The translations under genes were made by a program, and so were the position numbers. Shown here one piece after another: positions 19,513 through 28,020 of a stretch of 64,000 bases of DNA. Source of the stretch: Curtobacterium flaccumfaciens UCD-AKU (GTDB lineage: Bacteria; Actinomycetota; Actinomycetes; Actinomycetales; Microbacteriaceae); assembly GCF_000349565.1 (NCBI RefSeq), contig NZ_APJN01000081.1, positions 1 to 64,000 of the forward strand. Reading direction: 5' to 3'. The notes beneath the pieces were generated by a model that worked only from the letters and a program-made list of their open reading frames with translations, searched no databases and was not told where the DNA came from. Position 1 is the first letter of the stretch; the number at the start of each line of letters is the position of its first letter.

Positions 19513-20739
19513 ATGCCCTTCGAGAACCCCGACCGCATCCAGGCCACCACCGCCGGATCGCTCCCCCGGACCCCCGAGCTCATCGCCGCGAACGCCGCGC
19601 GGCCCGTCGCCGCCGACGGCTTCACGCTCGAGACCACCGACGAGGTCCGGGCCCTGACGAGCGCGGCCGTCGACGACGTCGTCGCACGGCAGACCGCGCT
19701 CGGCATCACGCAGCCCGGCGACGGCGAGTTCGGCAAGGCGATGTCGAACAGCGTCGACTACGGCGCCTGGTGGGGCTACTCGTTCCAGCGCGTCAGCGGC
19801 CTGAGCCTGACCGACGAGAACATCTTCTCGCAGCATCCGGTCCGGTCCACCCCGGGGAACATCCGGCTGACGAGCTTTCCGGACCGCCGCGACTGGACGA
19901 TCTTCCACGACGCCTACACGGACCCCGAGTCGGGCATCGGCACCGGCAAGAACGCCACCGCGTTCCCGACCACCACCGGCCCGATCACCTACACCGGACA
20001 CGAGGCCGCGGCCACCGACGCCGCGAACCTCGAGCACGCGGTCGAGGCCGCCGGCGTGGACAACGGCTTCATCACGGCACTCTCCCCCGGTTCGGCCGCC
20101 CGCATCGCGAACGAGTACTACGCGACCGAGGAAGAACACATCTGGGCCTGGGCCGATGCTCTGCGCGAGGAGTACACGACGGTCCTCGACGCCGGCCTCG
20201 TGCTGCAGATCGACGACCCCTCGATCGCCGAGAACTGGGACCAGATCAACCCCGAGCCGAGCATCGAGGACTACCGGGCCTTCACCCGCATCCGCGTCGA
20301 GGCGCTCAACCACGCGCTCCGCGGCCTCGACACGAGCCGGGTGCGCTTCCACCTGTGCTGGGGGTCCTGGCACGGCCCGCACACCACCGACATCGAGCTC
20401 CGCCACATCGTCGACCTGATGCTCGAGATCGACGCCGGCGCCTACTCGTTCGAGGCCGCGAACGCCCGCCACGAGCACGAGTGGGCGCTCTGGCAGGACG
20501 TCACGCTGCCCGACGGCAAGGTCATCGTCCCGGGGGTCGTCAGCCACGCCACGAACGTCGTCGAGCACCCCGACCTGGTCGCGCAGCGCATCGAGCGGTT
20601 CGCCTCGGTGGTCGGTCGCGAGCGTGTCATCGCCAGCACCGACTGTGGCCTGGGCGGGCGGGTGCACCCGCAGATCGCCGCGGCGAAGCTCGAGTCGCTC
20701 GGCGAGGGTGCTCGGCGCGCGAGCGCGAAGCTCTTCTAG
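19513..20739 (+). CDS. Cobalamin-independent methionine synthase (MetE C-terminal-like) family protein
   Basis: 408-aa barrel protein like the catalytic C-terminal half of MetE. It starts with the TTAGSLPR segment seen in stand-alone family members and keeps the zinc ligand set: His and Cys in FHLCWGSW, Glu in YSFEAAN, and Cys in ASTDCGLGGR. The MetE N-terminal folate-binding half is absent, so it probably moves a methyl group between a different donor and a thiol, or cleaves a related substrate. GGAAGG precedes the ATG by seven bases. Confidence 0.85.
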   Translation: MPFENPDRIQATTAGSLPRTPELIAANAARPVAADGFTLETTDEVRALTSAAVDDVVARQTALGITQPGDGEFGKAMSNSVDYGAWWGYSFQRVSGLSLTDENIFSQHPVRSTPGNIRLTSFPDRRDWTIFHDAYTDPESGIGTGKNATAFPTTTGPITYTGHEAAATDAANLEHAVEAAGVDNGFITALSPGSAARIANEYYATEEEHIWAWADALREEYTTVLDAGLVLQIDDPSIAENWDQINPEPSIEDYRAFTRIRVEALNHALRGLDTSRVRFHLCWGSWHGPHTTDIELRHIVDLMLEIDAGAYSFEAANARHEHEWALWQDVTLPDGKVIVPGVVSHATNVVEHPDLVAQRIERFASVVGRERVIASTDCGLGGRVHPQIAAAKLESLGEGARRASAKLF

Positions 20740-20781
20740 CCGCCCGTTCCTTCCCAGAACGGCTGCGATCCCTGGCGAGAT

Positions 20782-20820
20782 CGGGCGTACCTGCCACGAA
20801 GATCACGGCAGGTACGCCCG
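20782..20820. terminator. Hairpin with GGTACGCCCG direct repeats
   Basis: CGGGCGTACCTGCC and GGCAGGTACGCCCG form a perfect 14-bp stem around an 11-base loop, just after the MetE-like gene. The string GGTACGCCC recurs twice more in the next 35 bases, so it is also a small repeat cluster. Confidence 0.7.
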
Positions 20821-20880
20821 TTTCGTGCGGGTACGCCCGGTGCCGGCAGGTACGCCCGGATCCGGGCGCACGCACGAGCG

Positions 20881-20920
20881 GACGGGAGGCCCGGTGCCAG
20901 CTGGCACCGGGCCTCCAGTC
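20881..20920. terminator. GACGGGAGGC palindrome, copy B
   Basis: Nearly perfect 40-base palindrome whose 32-base core is identical to the one at 1-40. It ends two bases before the stop codon of the SDR gene, as expected for its terminator; it can also serve the convergent MetE-like gene. Confidence 0.75.
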
Positions 20921-20922
20921 CG

Positions 20923-21882
20923 TCAGCGGCGTCGGCCCAGGGCGACGGCCGCGATCGCCACGAGCGCTCCGGCCCACAGCACCGGGCGCGTGACGCGCCG
21001 TCGCTTCGCGACCCAGCCGCCGTCCGTCGCGTTCGCGGCGTCGGCGGGGGCGTAGAGGTTGCCGTCGGTCGGGGCGCCCTTGCCGCGGAGCGCGAACGTC
21101 TCCACCATCGGCTTCGTGATCTTGTGGAACAGGCCCGGGAACACGTACTGCAGCGGCACGAGCGCTGCCTGCAGTCGCCCGACGAAGCGGTAGCGCTTGG
21201 GGTGCGTGGCGGCGTGCACCACGGCACGGCCGGCACGCTCGACCGAGACGGTGGGCGGCAGCGGGTGCGAGTTCTTGCCGGTGTAGTTGGCGCCGTTCTG
21301 GTAGATCGGGGTGTCGATCGTGGACGGCAGCAGGGCGGTGAACCTGATGCCGGTGCCTGCGAACTCGTCGCCGAGCACGTCGACCAGGCCGAGCGCCGCG
21401 TGCTTGCTCGTCACGTACGCCGACTGGTACGGGGCGGACAGCAGCGACTGGATCGAGCCGACCAGCACGTAGGTGCCCTTCCCGCGCTGCTTCCAGTGCG
21501 GCAGCAGGTGCGTGATGGCGTTGAGGTGCCCGTAGAGATTCGTGTCGACGACGCGCTTGAACGCCTCGGTGGGGGTCTGCTCGAACAGGCCGTAGACGAA
21601 CAGCGCCGCGTTGCCGACGAAGACGTCGATGCGACCGAAGCGCGTCGTGACGGTGCCGATGAGGTCCTTGACCTGGCGCTCGTCGGCGACGTCCGTCGGG
21701 ATCGCGATCGCCTCGGCGCCCAGCTTCCGGCACTCGGCGGCGGCGGCCTCGAGCGAGTCGTGCCCGCGCGCGGCGAGCACGAGTGTGGCGCCCTGCCGGG
21801 CGAACTCGTGTGCGGCGGCCCTCCCGATGCCGCTCGATGCTCCGGTGATGACGACGATCTTCCCGCGGTACCGATGTCCCAT
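20923..21882 (-). CDS. Short-chain dehydrogenase/reductase with C-terminal membrane anchor
   Basis: 319-aa NAD(P)-dependent oxidoreductase of the classical SDR fold. TGASSGIG near residue 14 binds the cofactor, NAAL follows near residue 95, and the catalytic Ser and Tyr-x-x-x-Lys are seen in VGSIQS and YVTSK. The extra C-terminal region carries a basic KRRRVTRP stretch and a hydrophobic VLWAGALVAIAAVAL tail that could hold it at the membrane. AAGGA lies just before the ATG. Substrate unknown. Confidence 0.9.
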   Translation of the reverse strand: MGHRYRGKIVVITGASSGIGRAAAHEFARQGATLVLAARGHDSLEAAAAECRKLGAEAIAIPTDVADERQVKDLIGTVTTRFGRIDVFVGNAALFVYGLFEQTPTEAFKRVVDTNLYGHLNAITHLLPHWKQRGKGTYVLVGSIQSLLSAPYQSAYVTSKHAALGLVDVLGDEFAGTGIRFTALLPSTIDTPIYQNGANYTGKNSHPLPPTVSVERAGRAVVHAATHPKRYRFVGRLQAALVPLQYVFPGLFHKITKPMVETFALRGKGAPTDGNLYAPADAANATDGGWVAKRRRVTRPVLWAGALVAIAAVALGRRR

Positions 21883-21957
21883 GCGTCCTTGGTACCCGTC
21901 GTCGGTCCGTTCCCGCACAGCCGGGCCGTACCCCTGGGCACGGTGCGAAGATGGAGC

Positions 21958-22218
21958 ATGCGCAAGGACGACCTGACCGTCGACGAAGCCGCGGTCATCG
22001 CCGAACACGCCCGCTCCGGTGCCCTCGACGTCGACGACCCCGAGGTGCGGAAGGTCGTCGAGCAGGCGAACCGGGTGCTCGTGCGTGCGCAGATGTGGGG
22101 CGAGGAGCGGAGCCCGAAGCTGCGGCGCCGCCGACGGTTCATCGCCATCGGCGCCCTCGTGATGGTGCTCGTCTGGGTCGCCGGGTTGCTCGTGCCGCTG
22201 GCACTGCGCTTCGGCTGA
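21958..22218 (+). CDS. Small single-pass membrane protein
   Basis: 86-aa protein of unknown function. The first 55 residues are charged and probably helical, followed by a strongly basic RRRRRFIAIG junction and one transmembrane helix (about residues 63-83), which by the positive-inside rule puts the N-terminus in the cytoplasm. Divergent from the SDR gene. Confidence 0.7.
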   Translation: MRKDDLTVDEAAVIAEHARSGALDVDDPEVRKVVEQANRVLVRAQMWGEERSPKLRRRRRFIAIGALVMVLVWVAGLLVPLALRFG

Positions 22219-22343
22219 CGGGTCCGTCAGCGCCGACTGCGGTGTGCGCGGTGTGGACCGAACACGGTCAGACCCTGGTCAGACGCGCCCCGATGGTGCA
22301 TGATCCGACGACCACACCACCGCCGCACTGCAGGGAGCACGAC

Positions 22344-23201
22344 TTGGACCAGCACATCGATCGACGGCGCTTCGTGTCGCTCGGACTCGCAGGCGCTGCC
22401 GCCACCGCGCTCGGCGTCACGGCGATCGGCGCGGACGGGTCGGCGCAGGCGGCGACCGGGGCTGCGGCCCCGACTGCCGAACCCGTCCTGCTCGCCGCCG
22501 ACGAGTTCGACGGCCCGGCCGGCAGTGCACCGAACCCGGCGGTCTGGCGGTACGACCTGGGTGCCGGCGGCTGGGGAAACGCCGAACTGGAGACCTACAC
22601 GGACTCGCGGCGGAACGCGGCGCTCGACGGCGCGGGCAACCTCGTCATCACCGCACAGCGCGAAGCCGACGGCTCGTACACCTCGGCCCGGCTGAAGTCC
22701 GAAGGCGCCTCCACCGCGCAGTTCGGCCGCATCGAGGCGCGGATCCGGATCCCTCGGGGGCAGGGCATCTGGCCGGCGTTCTGGATGCTCGGCGCCGACA
22801 TCGGGCAGGTCGGCTGGCCCGCGTGCGGGGAGATCGACGTCATGGAGAACGTCGGGTACGAGCCGGGGATCGTGCACGGCACGGTGCACGGGCCCGGGTA
22901 CTCCGGTGCCCAGGGCATCTCGGCGTCGTACACGGCTCCGTCCGGCGCAGCGTTCGCCGACGACTTCCACGTGTACGGGGTCGACTGGCGCCCCGGTTCG
23001 ATCACCTGGACGGTCGACGGTGTCGCGTACCGGACCCTCACCCGGGCCGACGTGGGATCGAACCCGTGGGTCTTCGACAAGCCGTTCTTCGTCATCCTCA
23101 ACGTCGCGGTCGGCGGCACGTGGCCCGGGTCGCCCGACGACTCGACGCAGTTCCCGCAGCAGATGACCGTCGACTGGCTGCGGGTCCACCAGAACGCCTA
23201 G
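22344..23201 (+). CDS. Glycoside hydrolase family 16 endo-beta-glucanase, Tat-exported
   Basis: Secreted enzyme that cleaves beta-1,3 or mixed-linkage glucans. The family 16 active site EIDVME is present, with Glu163 as nucleophile, Asp165 and Glu168 as acid/base. The N-terminus DRRRFVSLGLAG followed by an alanine-rich stretch and AQA is a twin-arginine export signal. The TTG start is preferred because GGGAG lies eight bases upstream and the signal begins at once; an in-frame ATG 51 bases upstream (22293) would add 17 residues. The protein has no carbohydrate-binding module. Confidence 0.9.
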   Translation: MDQHIDRRRFVSLGLAGAAATALGVTAIGADGSAQAATGAAAPTAEPVLLAADEFDGPAGSAPNPAVWRYDLGAGGWGNAELETYTDSRRNAALDGAGNLVITAQREADGSYTSARLKSEGASTAQFGRIEARIRIPRGQGIWPAFWMLGADIGQVGWPACGEIDVMENVGYEPGIVHGTVHGPGYSGAQGISASYTAPSGAAFADDFHVYGVDWRPGSITWTVDGVAYRTLTRADVGSNPWVFDKPFFVILNVAVGGTWPGSPDDSTQFPQQMTVDWLRVHQNA

Positions 23202-23228
23202 CCGGGGTCGCGCCGCGGCAGGAGCGTG

Positions 23229-23453
23229 TCAGGGACGACGGTTCGCCCGGGCGACGAGCCACAGGTAGGTGCTGTGCCCGACCAGGGCGAGTCCGAAGAA
23301 CACCGCGGCGACCGCGTACACCCGGTCGAGCTTGCCCTGCCCGATCACGAGCATCACGACGCAGAACACGACGGCGATCGCGAGGACACCGACCTGCACG
23401 GTCGACCAGATCCGTCGGAAGCGCGGCATGCCCGTCTCGTTCACGCCACCCAT
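23229..23453 (-). CDS. Small two-helix membrane protein
   Basis: 74-aa protein with two hydrophobic helices (about 18-38 and 46-66) separated by a short GQGKLDRV loop, ending in a basic tail. No family is recognised. Other in-frame starts (GTG at 23444, ATG at 23429) would shorten it by 3 or 8 residues. Confidence 0.65.
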   Translation of the reverse strand: MGGVNETGMPRFRRIWSTVQVGVLAIAVVFCVVMLVIGQGKLDRVYAVAAVFFGLALVGHSTYLWLVARANRRP

Positions 23454-23467
23454 TCTGCCCGATGCCG

Positions 23468-23806
23468 TCAGTGCTTCTCCGGGTCGTGTCCCCAGTTCAT
23501 GAGCGAGTACCGCCACGGGGTGTCGTGCACGTCGCCGTCGGGGCGCTGCTCCGCGTGCCGGGCGACGTAGCCGACGACCTTCCGCATGTGCGCCAGGTCG
23601 TCGTCGGTGCGGTCGGCCTTGTGCTTCTGGAGGATGCGGATGATGTGCCGACCGCTCTCGTGCCCGGTCGACTCGCCGCCGCCGGAGGGCTTCTGCCCGA
23701 CGGACTTCGACTCGTCGGTGTCGAGCCACCTCCGCAACTCGGTGGCGGTCATGTTCACCGCGTCGTCGAAGTCGGCCCGGGTCTGCTCGTCGTCGTGCTC
23801 GCTCAT
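23468..23806 (-). CDS. DUF3140 family protein
   Basis: 112-aa acidic protein matching the DUF3140 pattern: FDDAVNMTATELRRWL near residue 13, SVGQKPSGGGESTGHESGRHI split by the family's glycine run, and YVARHAEQRP followed by DTPWRYSLMNWGHDP. These proteins are common in actinobacteria and resemble DNA-end or stress-associated proteins in context, but their role is not established. Encoded upstream of the small two-helix protein, 14 bases apart. Confidence 0.85.
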   Translation of the reverse strand: MSEHDDEQTRADFDDAVNMTATELRRWLDTDESKSVGQKPSGGGESTGHESGRHIIRILQKHKADRTDDDLAHMRKVVGYVARHAEQRPDGDVHDTPWRYSLMNWGHDPEKH

Positions 23807-23920
23807 GCGGTCGAGACAACCCGTCGGTCCTGGACGACTGCGCAGTGCGGGCCGGGTCAGATGGGAATGGAACGACCCCGCGCGGTGTCGAACTCTCCAC
23901 TGACCACGAAGGAGCCCACC

Positions 23921-24067
23921 ATGAGCGTCGACCTCCACGAGAGCACCGGCACCCGGATCGTCACCGACGAGCGGACGTGCCTGCAGACGACCGTCCTGCC
24001 GAAGCTGCACGACGAGCGCACCCCGTCCTTCGGCCGCTGGCTCGGACAGATCAACCACACCGGCTGA
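23921..24067 (+). CDS. 48-aa protein of unknown function
   Basis: A clear AAGGAG lies seven bases before the ATG, which supports real translation of this very small gene. The product is hydrophilic, has one cysteine (TDERTCLQTT) and ends FGRWLGQINHTG. No family is recognised. It stands alone between the divergent DUF3140 gene and a methyltransferase. Confidence 0.6.
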   Translation: MSVDLHESTGTRIVTDERTCLQTTVLPKLHDERTPSFGRWLGQINHTG

Positions 24068-24182
24068 GCCGGCACCCGGCGACGGCACGCACGGCCCGGC
24101 CCAGACACCCGGCCCGCCAGGCCCGCCAGGCACGGCCTGTCGCCGCCGAAGTCGCCGTCGCCGGCACTGCTACCGTGCACCC

Positions 24183-25130
24183 ATGTCCTGGGGCCGGCGG
24201 TACTACGCGCTGCAAGCCGTCGGCGGAGCGGCCTGGTGGATCGCCGTCGCCACGCTGCCGTGGGTCCGGACCACCACGCTCGGTTCGCTCGACCCGGTGC
24301 TCGTCGCCGTCTTCGACGTCCCGTTGTTCGTCGTGGCCTCGGCCCTCGCCGCCGCCGGTGTCCGGGCCGCCGCGGTCGTCACGACGGGATGGACCGCCGT
24401 GGTGCTCTGCGCGCTCGCCGTCTGGGCAACGGCCACCGGCGAGGCCGGCTGGGGCGTGCTGATCATGCTCGCGGCCACGATCGGCTCGGTGCTCGCGCTC
24501 GGTCTCGTGCTGCTCGGACGGATCCCGACCGAGTGGGTGACGAGCGGCCCGCTGCGGATCCGCACCGCCGACGCCGACGCCCCGCGGTCCCGGCACGTCG
24601 CCGCGACCGTGCTGCAGATCGTCGTGTTCTGGGGTCTGTTCCTCGGGGTGTTCCCCCTGGTCATCGCGTTCGCGGAGCACCGATGGGGCCTGCACCCGGA
24701 CCTGCCCGCTCCCCTGGTGAGCGCCTCGACCGTCCTCGGGGTGGTCGTGCTCCTGCTGGCGAGCGCACTCGGCATCGCGTCGGCGGCGGCCATGTCGACG
24801 AAGGGCGGCGGCACCCCGCTGCCCTCGGCGACGGCGAACCGCCTGGTCGTCGCGGGGCCGTACCGTTCGGTGCGGAACCCGATGGCCCTGGCCGGCATCA
24901 CCCAGGGCGTCGCCGTCGGCCTGCTGCTGTCGTCGTGGCTGGTCGTCGTCTACGCGGTCGCGGGTTCCGTGGTCTGGAACTGCATCGTCCGACCGCTCGA
25001 GGAAGCCGACCTCGACGAGCGGTTCGGCGACGACTTCCGCCGGTACGCCGAGCAGGTGCGCTGCTGGGTGCCTCGGTGGCCGATCCCCGCTCGGGTGGGC
25101 TCGGTGCCGCTCAGTTCGTCGCGCCGCTGA
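24183..25130 (+). CDS. Isoprenylcysteine carboxyl methyltransferase (ICMT)-like membrane protein
   Basis: 315-aa polytopic protein with about seven hydrophobic segments. The C-terminal part has the ICMT/PEMT signature: LVVAGPYRSVRNPMAL, a hydrophobic helix, then RPLEEADLDERFGDDFRRYAEQV, recognised in two pieces (RPLEEADLDERFG and YAEQVRCWVPR). Such proteins transfer methyl groups from S-adenosylmethionine to lipids or small molecules at the membrane. Bacterial substrates are mostly unknown. The ATG follows TACCGT with a 6-base gap, a probable leaderless start. Confidence 0.85.
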   Translation: MSWGRRYYALQAVGGAAWWIAVATLPWVRTTTLGSLDPVLVAVFDVPLFVVASALAAAGVRAAAVVTTGWTAVVLCALAVWATATGEAGWGVLIMLAATIGSVLALGLVLLGRIPTEWVTSGPLRIRTADADAPRSRHVAATVLQIVVFWGLFLGVFPLVIAFAEHRWGLHPDLPAPLVSASTVLGVVVLLLASALGIASAAAMSTKGGGTPLPSATANRLVVAGPYRSVRNPMALAGITQGVAVGLLLSSWLVVVYAVAGSVVWNCIVRPLEEADLDERFGDDFRRYAEQVRCWVPRWPIPARVGSVPLSSSRR

Positions 25131-25170
25131 GCGGTCCGACGACGCCGGCGTCGTCGTTCGGCGCCGCCGG

Positions 25171-25260
25171 GTCGTCGAGACGCCTCCGTTTCCGGCGGCG
25201 TCTCGACGACGGGGCGGCGTCTCGACGACACGCCGGCGTCTCGACGTGACGCCGGCGTGT
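25171..25260. terminator. Hairpin with repeated GGCGTCTCGACGAC units
   Basis: GTCGTCGAGACGCC and GGCGTCTCGACGAC form a perfect 14-bp stem with a 12-base loop (25171-25210). Two further copies of GGCGTCTCGACG follow within 45 bases. It lies between convergent genes and should act as a terminator. Confidence 0.7.
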
Positions 25261-25280
25261 CCGGACCGGCACCGACACCG

Positions 25281-25320
25281 GCCTGGAGGCGCCAGGCGGC
25301 GCCGCCACGGGCCTCCTGTC
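25281..25320. terminator. GGAGGC palindrome, copy C
   Basis: CTGGAGGCG and GGCCTCCTG flank a GGCGGCGCCGCC centre. It ends two bases before the stop codon of the acetyltransferase gene, in the same position as copies A and B relative to their genes. Confidence 0.6.
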
Positions 25321-25322
25321 CG

Positions 25323-25940
25323 TCAGCCGGCCGGGTCCACCACCGGCGGCCGCGCGGACGGGGCGAGCGCACGGATCCGCTTGGCGGGGACGCCGGCGTA
25401 GACGCCGTGCGCCGCCAGGCGGCCGACCACCACGGCGCCGGCTGCGACCACCACGTCGTGCTCGATGTGGGCCCCCGGCAGGATGGTGGCCCGACCGCCG
25501 ATCCAGACGTGCTCCTCGATGAGGACCGGGCGGCCCGTCGGGACGTCGTTCCACCGGCCGTCGGCGTCGATGTCGTGGTGGCTCGTCATGATGAGCACCT
25601 GCATGCCGATCGCGGTGTTCGCACCGATCGTCACGGGTGCCACGGCCTCGACGGTGACGTTCCGGTTGCAGAACACGCCCCGGCCGATCGTCAGGTGCCT
25701 GGGATCGCCCGTCAGCGAGAACCCGGCGCCCACACCGGACTCCGCGCGGGCCCCGGCGACGAGCAGCAGGAGCCGCCGCACGATCCGCGGCAGCAGCGCC
25801 GACCCGAGCACGGCGGTGAAGAGCAGGTGCTCCCTGGCGTGTGCGGCATCCTCGAGGAGCCGCCGACCGAACGTCGACGGGGCAGCAACCGCCGGAGCGG
25901 GTGCCGAGGTCGGGACGGGTGGTGCTGCTGAGCCGGCCAT
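25323..25940 (-). CDS. Left-handed beta-helix (hexapeptide) acyltransferase
   Basis: 205-aa enzyme of the maltose/galactoside O-acetyltransferase type. Hexapeptide repeats run from about residue 85, including TIGRGVFCNRNVTVEA, IGANTAIG and VWIGGRATILPGAHIEHD, with the family's TSHHDID loop containing the catalytic histidine. It probably acetylates a sugar or surface glycan using acetyl-CoA. The ATG is chosen because GGAG stands five bases upstream; longer frames lack such a site. The acceptor is unknown. Confidence 0.88.
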   Translation of the reverse strand: MAGSAAPPVPTSAPAPAVAAPSTFGRRLLEDAAHAREHLLFTAVLGSALLPRIVRRLLLLVAGARAESGVGAGFSLTGDPRHLTIGRGVFCNRNVTVEAVAPVTIGANTAIGMQVLIMTSHHDIDADGRWNDVPTGRPVLIEEHVWIGGRATILPGAHIEHDVVVAAGAVVVGRLAAHGVYAGVPAKRIRALAPSARPPVVDPAG

Positions 25941-26075
25941 GGGGTCTCCAGTCGTCGTGGCTGCGTGTCCGTGCAGCGCCACCGTAGGACGACGACCGTC
26001 GGCGACCGGCCGGACGACGGGCGGTTGCGGGATTCTTGCGGGGCCGCGCCGCTCGGCGGCCACGCGCCGGCTCGG

Positions 26076-27032
26076 CTACGCGCGTGCGCCGTCGCGGGCG
26101 GTGGACGCCGTCTGCCGGGGCAGCTCGCCGAACTCCTCGCGGTAGCTCCCCGCGAACCGGCCCAGGTGGGCGAACCCGGTGGCACGGGCGATCTCGGCGA
26201 CGCTCCGGCCGTCTCCGGACTCGAGCTGTTCGCGCGCGAGCAGCAGCCGGATCCGACGCAGGTACATCGTCGGGGTGATGCCGTGGTGGCGCTGGAACGC
26301 CGCCTGCACGCCGCGCACGCTCAGGCCGGCGGCCTCGGCGACGTCGTCGACGCTGATCGGTTCGGTGGCGTGCTCGAGCAGGAACGTCTCGGCTCGGGCG
26401 AACCGGGCCGTGGCGGCCACGACCGGTTCGTGCTGGCCGACGGGCCAGTGCGGGATGGCGGTGAGCAGGCCACCGGCCGCGAAGCGGGCGAGTTCCCGCT
26501 CACGCTCGACCGGCACGGTCTCCGGTCCGGCCAGGACCTCCTGGGCGACGGACCGGACCATCAGCCACCAGGCCGCCAGCGGTGCGCCCTCGGGGACGTG
26601 CCGCGGACGGAACTCGAGCGGGCCCGGGGCCCAGTCCCCACGCTCCGCTGCGACCTGCTCGACGATCGCGCGGTCGATGCGCAGGACGTCCTTGTTGCAG
26701 TCGATCCACCGGAAGCGCTGCGGGCCCTGCCGGAACAGCATCGGGCGGCCGATCTGCACCGGCTCGCCGTCGAGCTGCGCGACGCCCGACTTCATCCAGA
26801 CGATCATCATCTCGCTGCCCGGCTCGATCGCTCCGCGCAGGTCGCCCGTGCAGCGGGTGGACTCGAGCGACAGCAGCGACGTCCCGCGGATCCGTTCCTC
26901 GAAGACGAACTCGGCGTCCGTCGGCTCGACCGACAGGTCGTGCGTGGTGTGCGTCCGAGCCAGGGCCTCGGCCGCGACCGACGGCTCGACGGTCTGGATC
27001 TCCCGCAGCAGGCGGTGCATCGTCTCGGGCAC
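26076..27032 (-). CDS. AraC-family transcriptional regulator
   Basis: 318 aa. An N-terminal sensing region (about residues 1-200) precedes an AraC-type double helix-turn-helix: ISVDDVAEAAGLSVRGVQAAFQ and the second half GRSVAEIARATGFAHLGRFA, each a separate DNA-reading helix pair. The GTG start has GGGAGG eight bases upstream; the ATG four codons later is less well spaced. It is divergent from the 109-aa protein gene at 27139, its most likely neighbour target. Inducer unknown. Confidence 0.9.
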   Translation of the reverse strand: MPETMHRLLREIQTVEPSVAAEALARTHTTHDLSVEPTDAEFVFEERIRGTSLLSLESTRCTGDLRGAIEPGSEMMIVWMKSGVAQLDGEPVQIGRPMLFRQGPQRFRWIDCNKDVLRIDRAIVEQVAAERGDWAPGPLEFRPRHVPEGAPLAAWWLMVRSVAQEVLAGPETVPVERERELARFAAGGLLTAIPHWPVGQHEPVVAATARFARAETFLLEHATEPISVDDVAEAAGLSVRGVQAAFQRHHGITPTMYLRRIRLLLAREQLESGDGRSVAEIARATGFAHLGRFAGSYREEFGELPRQTASTARDGARA

Positions 27033-27138
27033 GTGACGATCCTCCCGAGATCTCGGCGTCCGCGCAACGAGCGACGCGCCGGGTTCCTGGACGGCGACCA
27101 GCGAGGGCACTGTTTGCTGTGCTCCAGGAGGTCGCCAC

Positions 27139-27468
27139 ATGAAGCAGATCCAGTACGACCGCTCGACGATCCTGACGAGCGACGACGTGGCCGATGCCGT
27201 GATCGAGTACGCCGCGGCCCTGGCCGGCGGCAACCGGGCGGACACCGTCGCGATCCCCTCGGTGGCGGCGGACGGCACCATGACGACCACCAAGGTGCTC
27301 ATCGGCCCGTCGAGCCAGCTCGTCGTCGCCGATGCCGACGAGGACGAGCTCGAGCGCGAGGACGCGGACTTCGTCGAGCGGTTGCGTGCCGCCGCACTGA
27401 CGTTCGAGCACGACGAGGTGATCCACGCGGACACCCGGTCGGACCTGACCGAGGGGCCCGTGGCCTAG
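27139..27468 (+). CDS. Small conserved-looking protein, paralogue A
   Basis: 109-aa acidic protein of unknown function, preceded by AGGAGG seven bases from the ATG. Its N-terminus (VLTSD-like ILTSDDVADAVIEYAAAL) matches that of the facing gene at 27504-27818 (VLTSDSIAEAVIRYAAAL), and both continue with a threonine-valine beta strand and an acidic DEDELE / DDDLE segment. The pair therefore arose by duplication and inversion or shares an uncharacterised domain. Confidence 0.75.
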   Translation: MKQIQYDRSTILTSDDVADAVIEYAAALAGGNRADTVAIPSVAADGTMTTTKVLIGPSSQLVVADADEDELEREDADFVERLRAAALTFEHDEVIHADTRSDLTEGPVA

Positions 27469-27503
27469 CAGGGCCTGCGGGCGCGGGGAGGTGGACCGCT
27501 GGA

Positions 27504-27818
27504 CTAGCGCCCGAAGTCCGGCGGCTCGGCGCTCGTGTCCACGGCGAGCACCGCTTCGGTGCGGCGCGCGACCTCGAGCAGGAACGCTTCGCCCTCGGGT
27601 TCGAGGTCGTCGTCGGGTGCGGGCTCCACCGCGACCGGGACACCCGGGGCCAGCAACACCTCGACGGTGCTCGCCACCCCGAAGTCGTCGGCGGTGGGGA
27701 TCGACACGACGTCGCTCAGTCGGCTCTGGTGCAGCGCGGCCGCGTAGCGGATCACCGCTTCGGCGATCGAGTCGCTCGTCAGGACACGGACGGTGCCCGC
27801 GTAGTTCACGTACTTCAA
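27504..27818 (-). CDS. Small conserved-looking protein, paralogue B
   Basis: 104 aa from a TTG start, chosen because AGGGAG lies five bases upstream and because the first residues (MKYVNYAG) then align with MKQIQYDR of the facing paralogue. It has the same order of segments: helix with TSDSIAEAVIRYAAAL, a valine-rich strand, an acidic stretch and a C-terminal helix. Function unknown. Confidence 0.75.
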   Translation of the reverse strand: MKYVNYAGTVRVLTSDSIAEAVIRYAAALHQSRLSDVVSIPTADDFGVASTVEVLLAPGVPVAVEPAPDDDLEPEGEAFLLEVARRTEAVLAVDTSAEPPDFGR

Positions 27819-28020
27819 CGTTGCTCCCTGGTGAAGAGGAGCATCCGCCGCGGTGACGGTTCCCTGATCCGGTGCCACGGTAGGCCGCCGTCGGGCCACG
27901 CACACATCTTCGCGGACAGAACGGGGTACGCGGCGCCCGGCCGGTCGGTGCCGGGTGACCGGTGTCGGGGGACGCTCCCCCTGAACCGTCGCCCACCGCG
28001 AGCGGCCTACGTTCTGGCCC

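Noticed and set aside
17218-20667. 1149-codon frame running from the TDT transporter upstream through the DUF1684 and MetE-like genes
   Set aside because: Only the last 340 codons have protein character; the rest is antisense or out of frame to well-supported genes.
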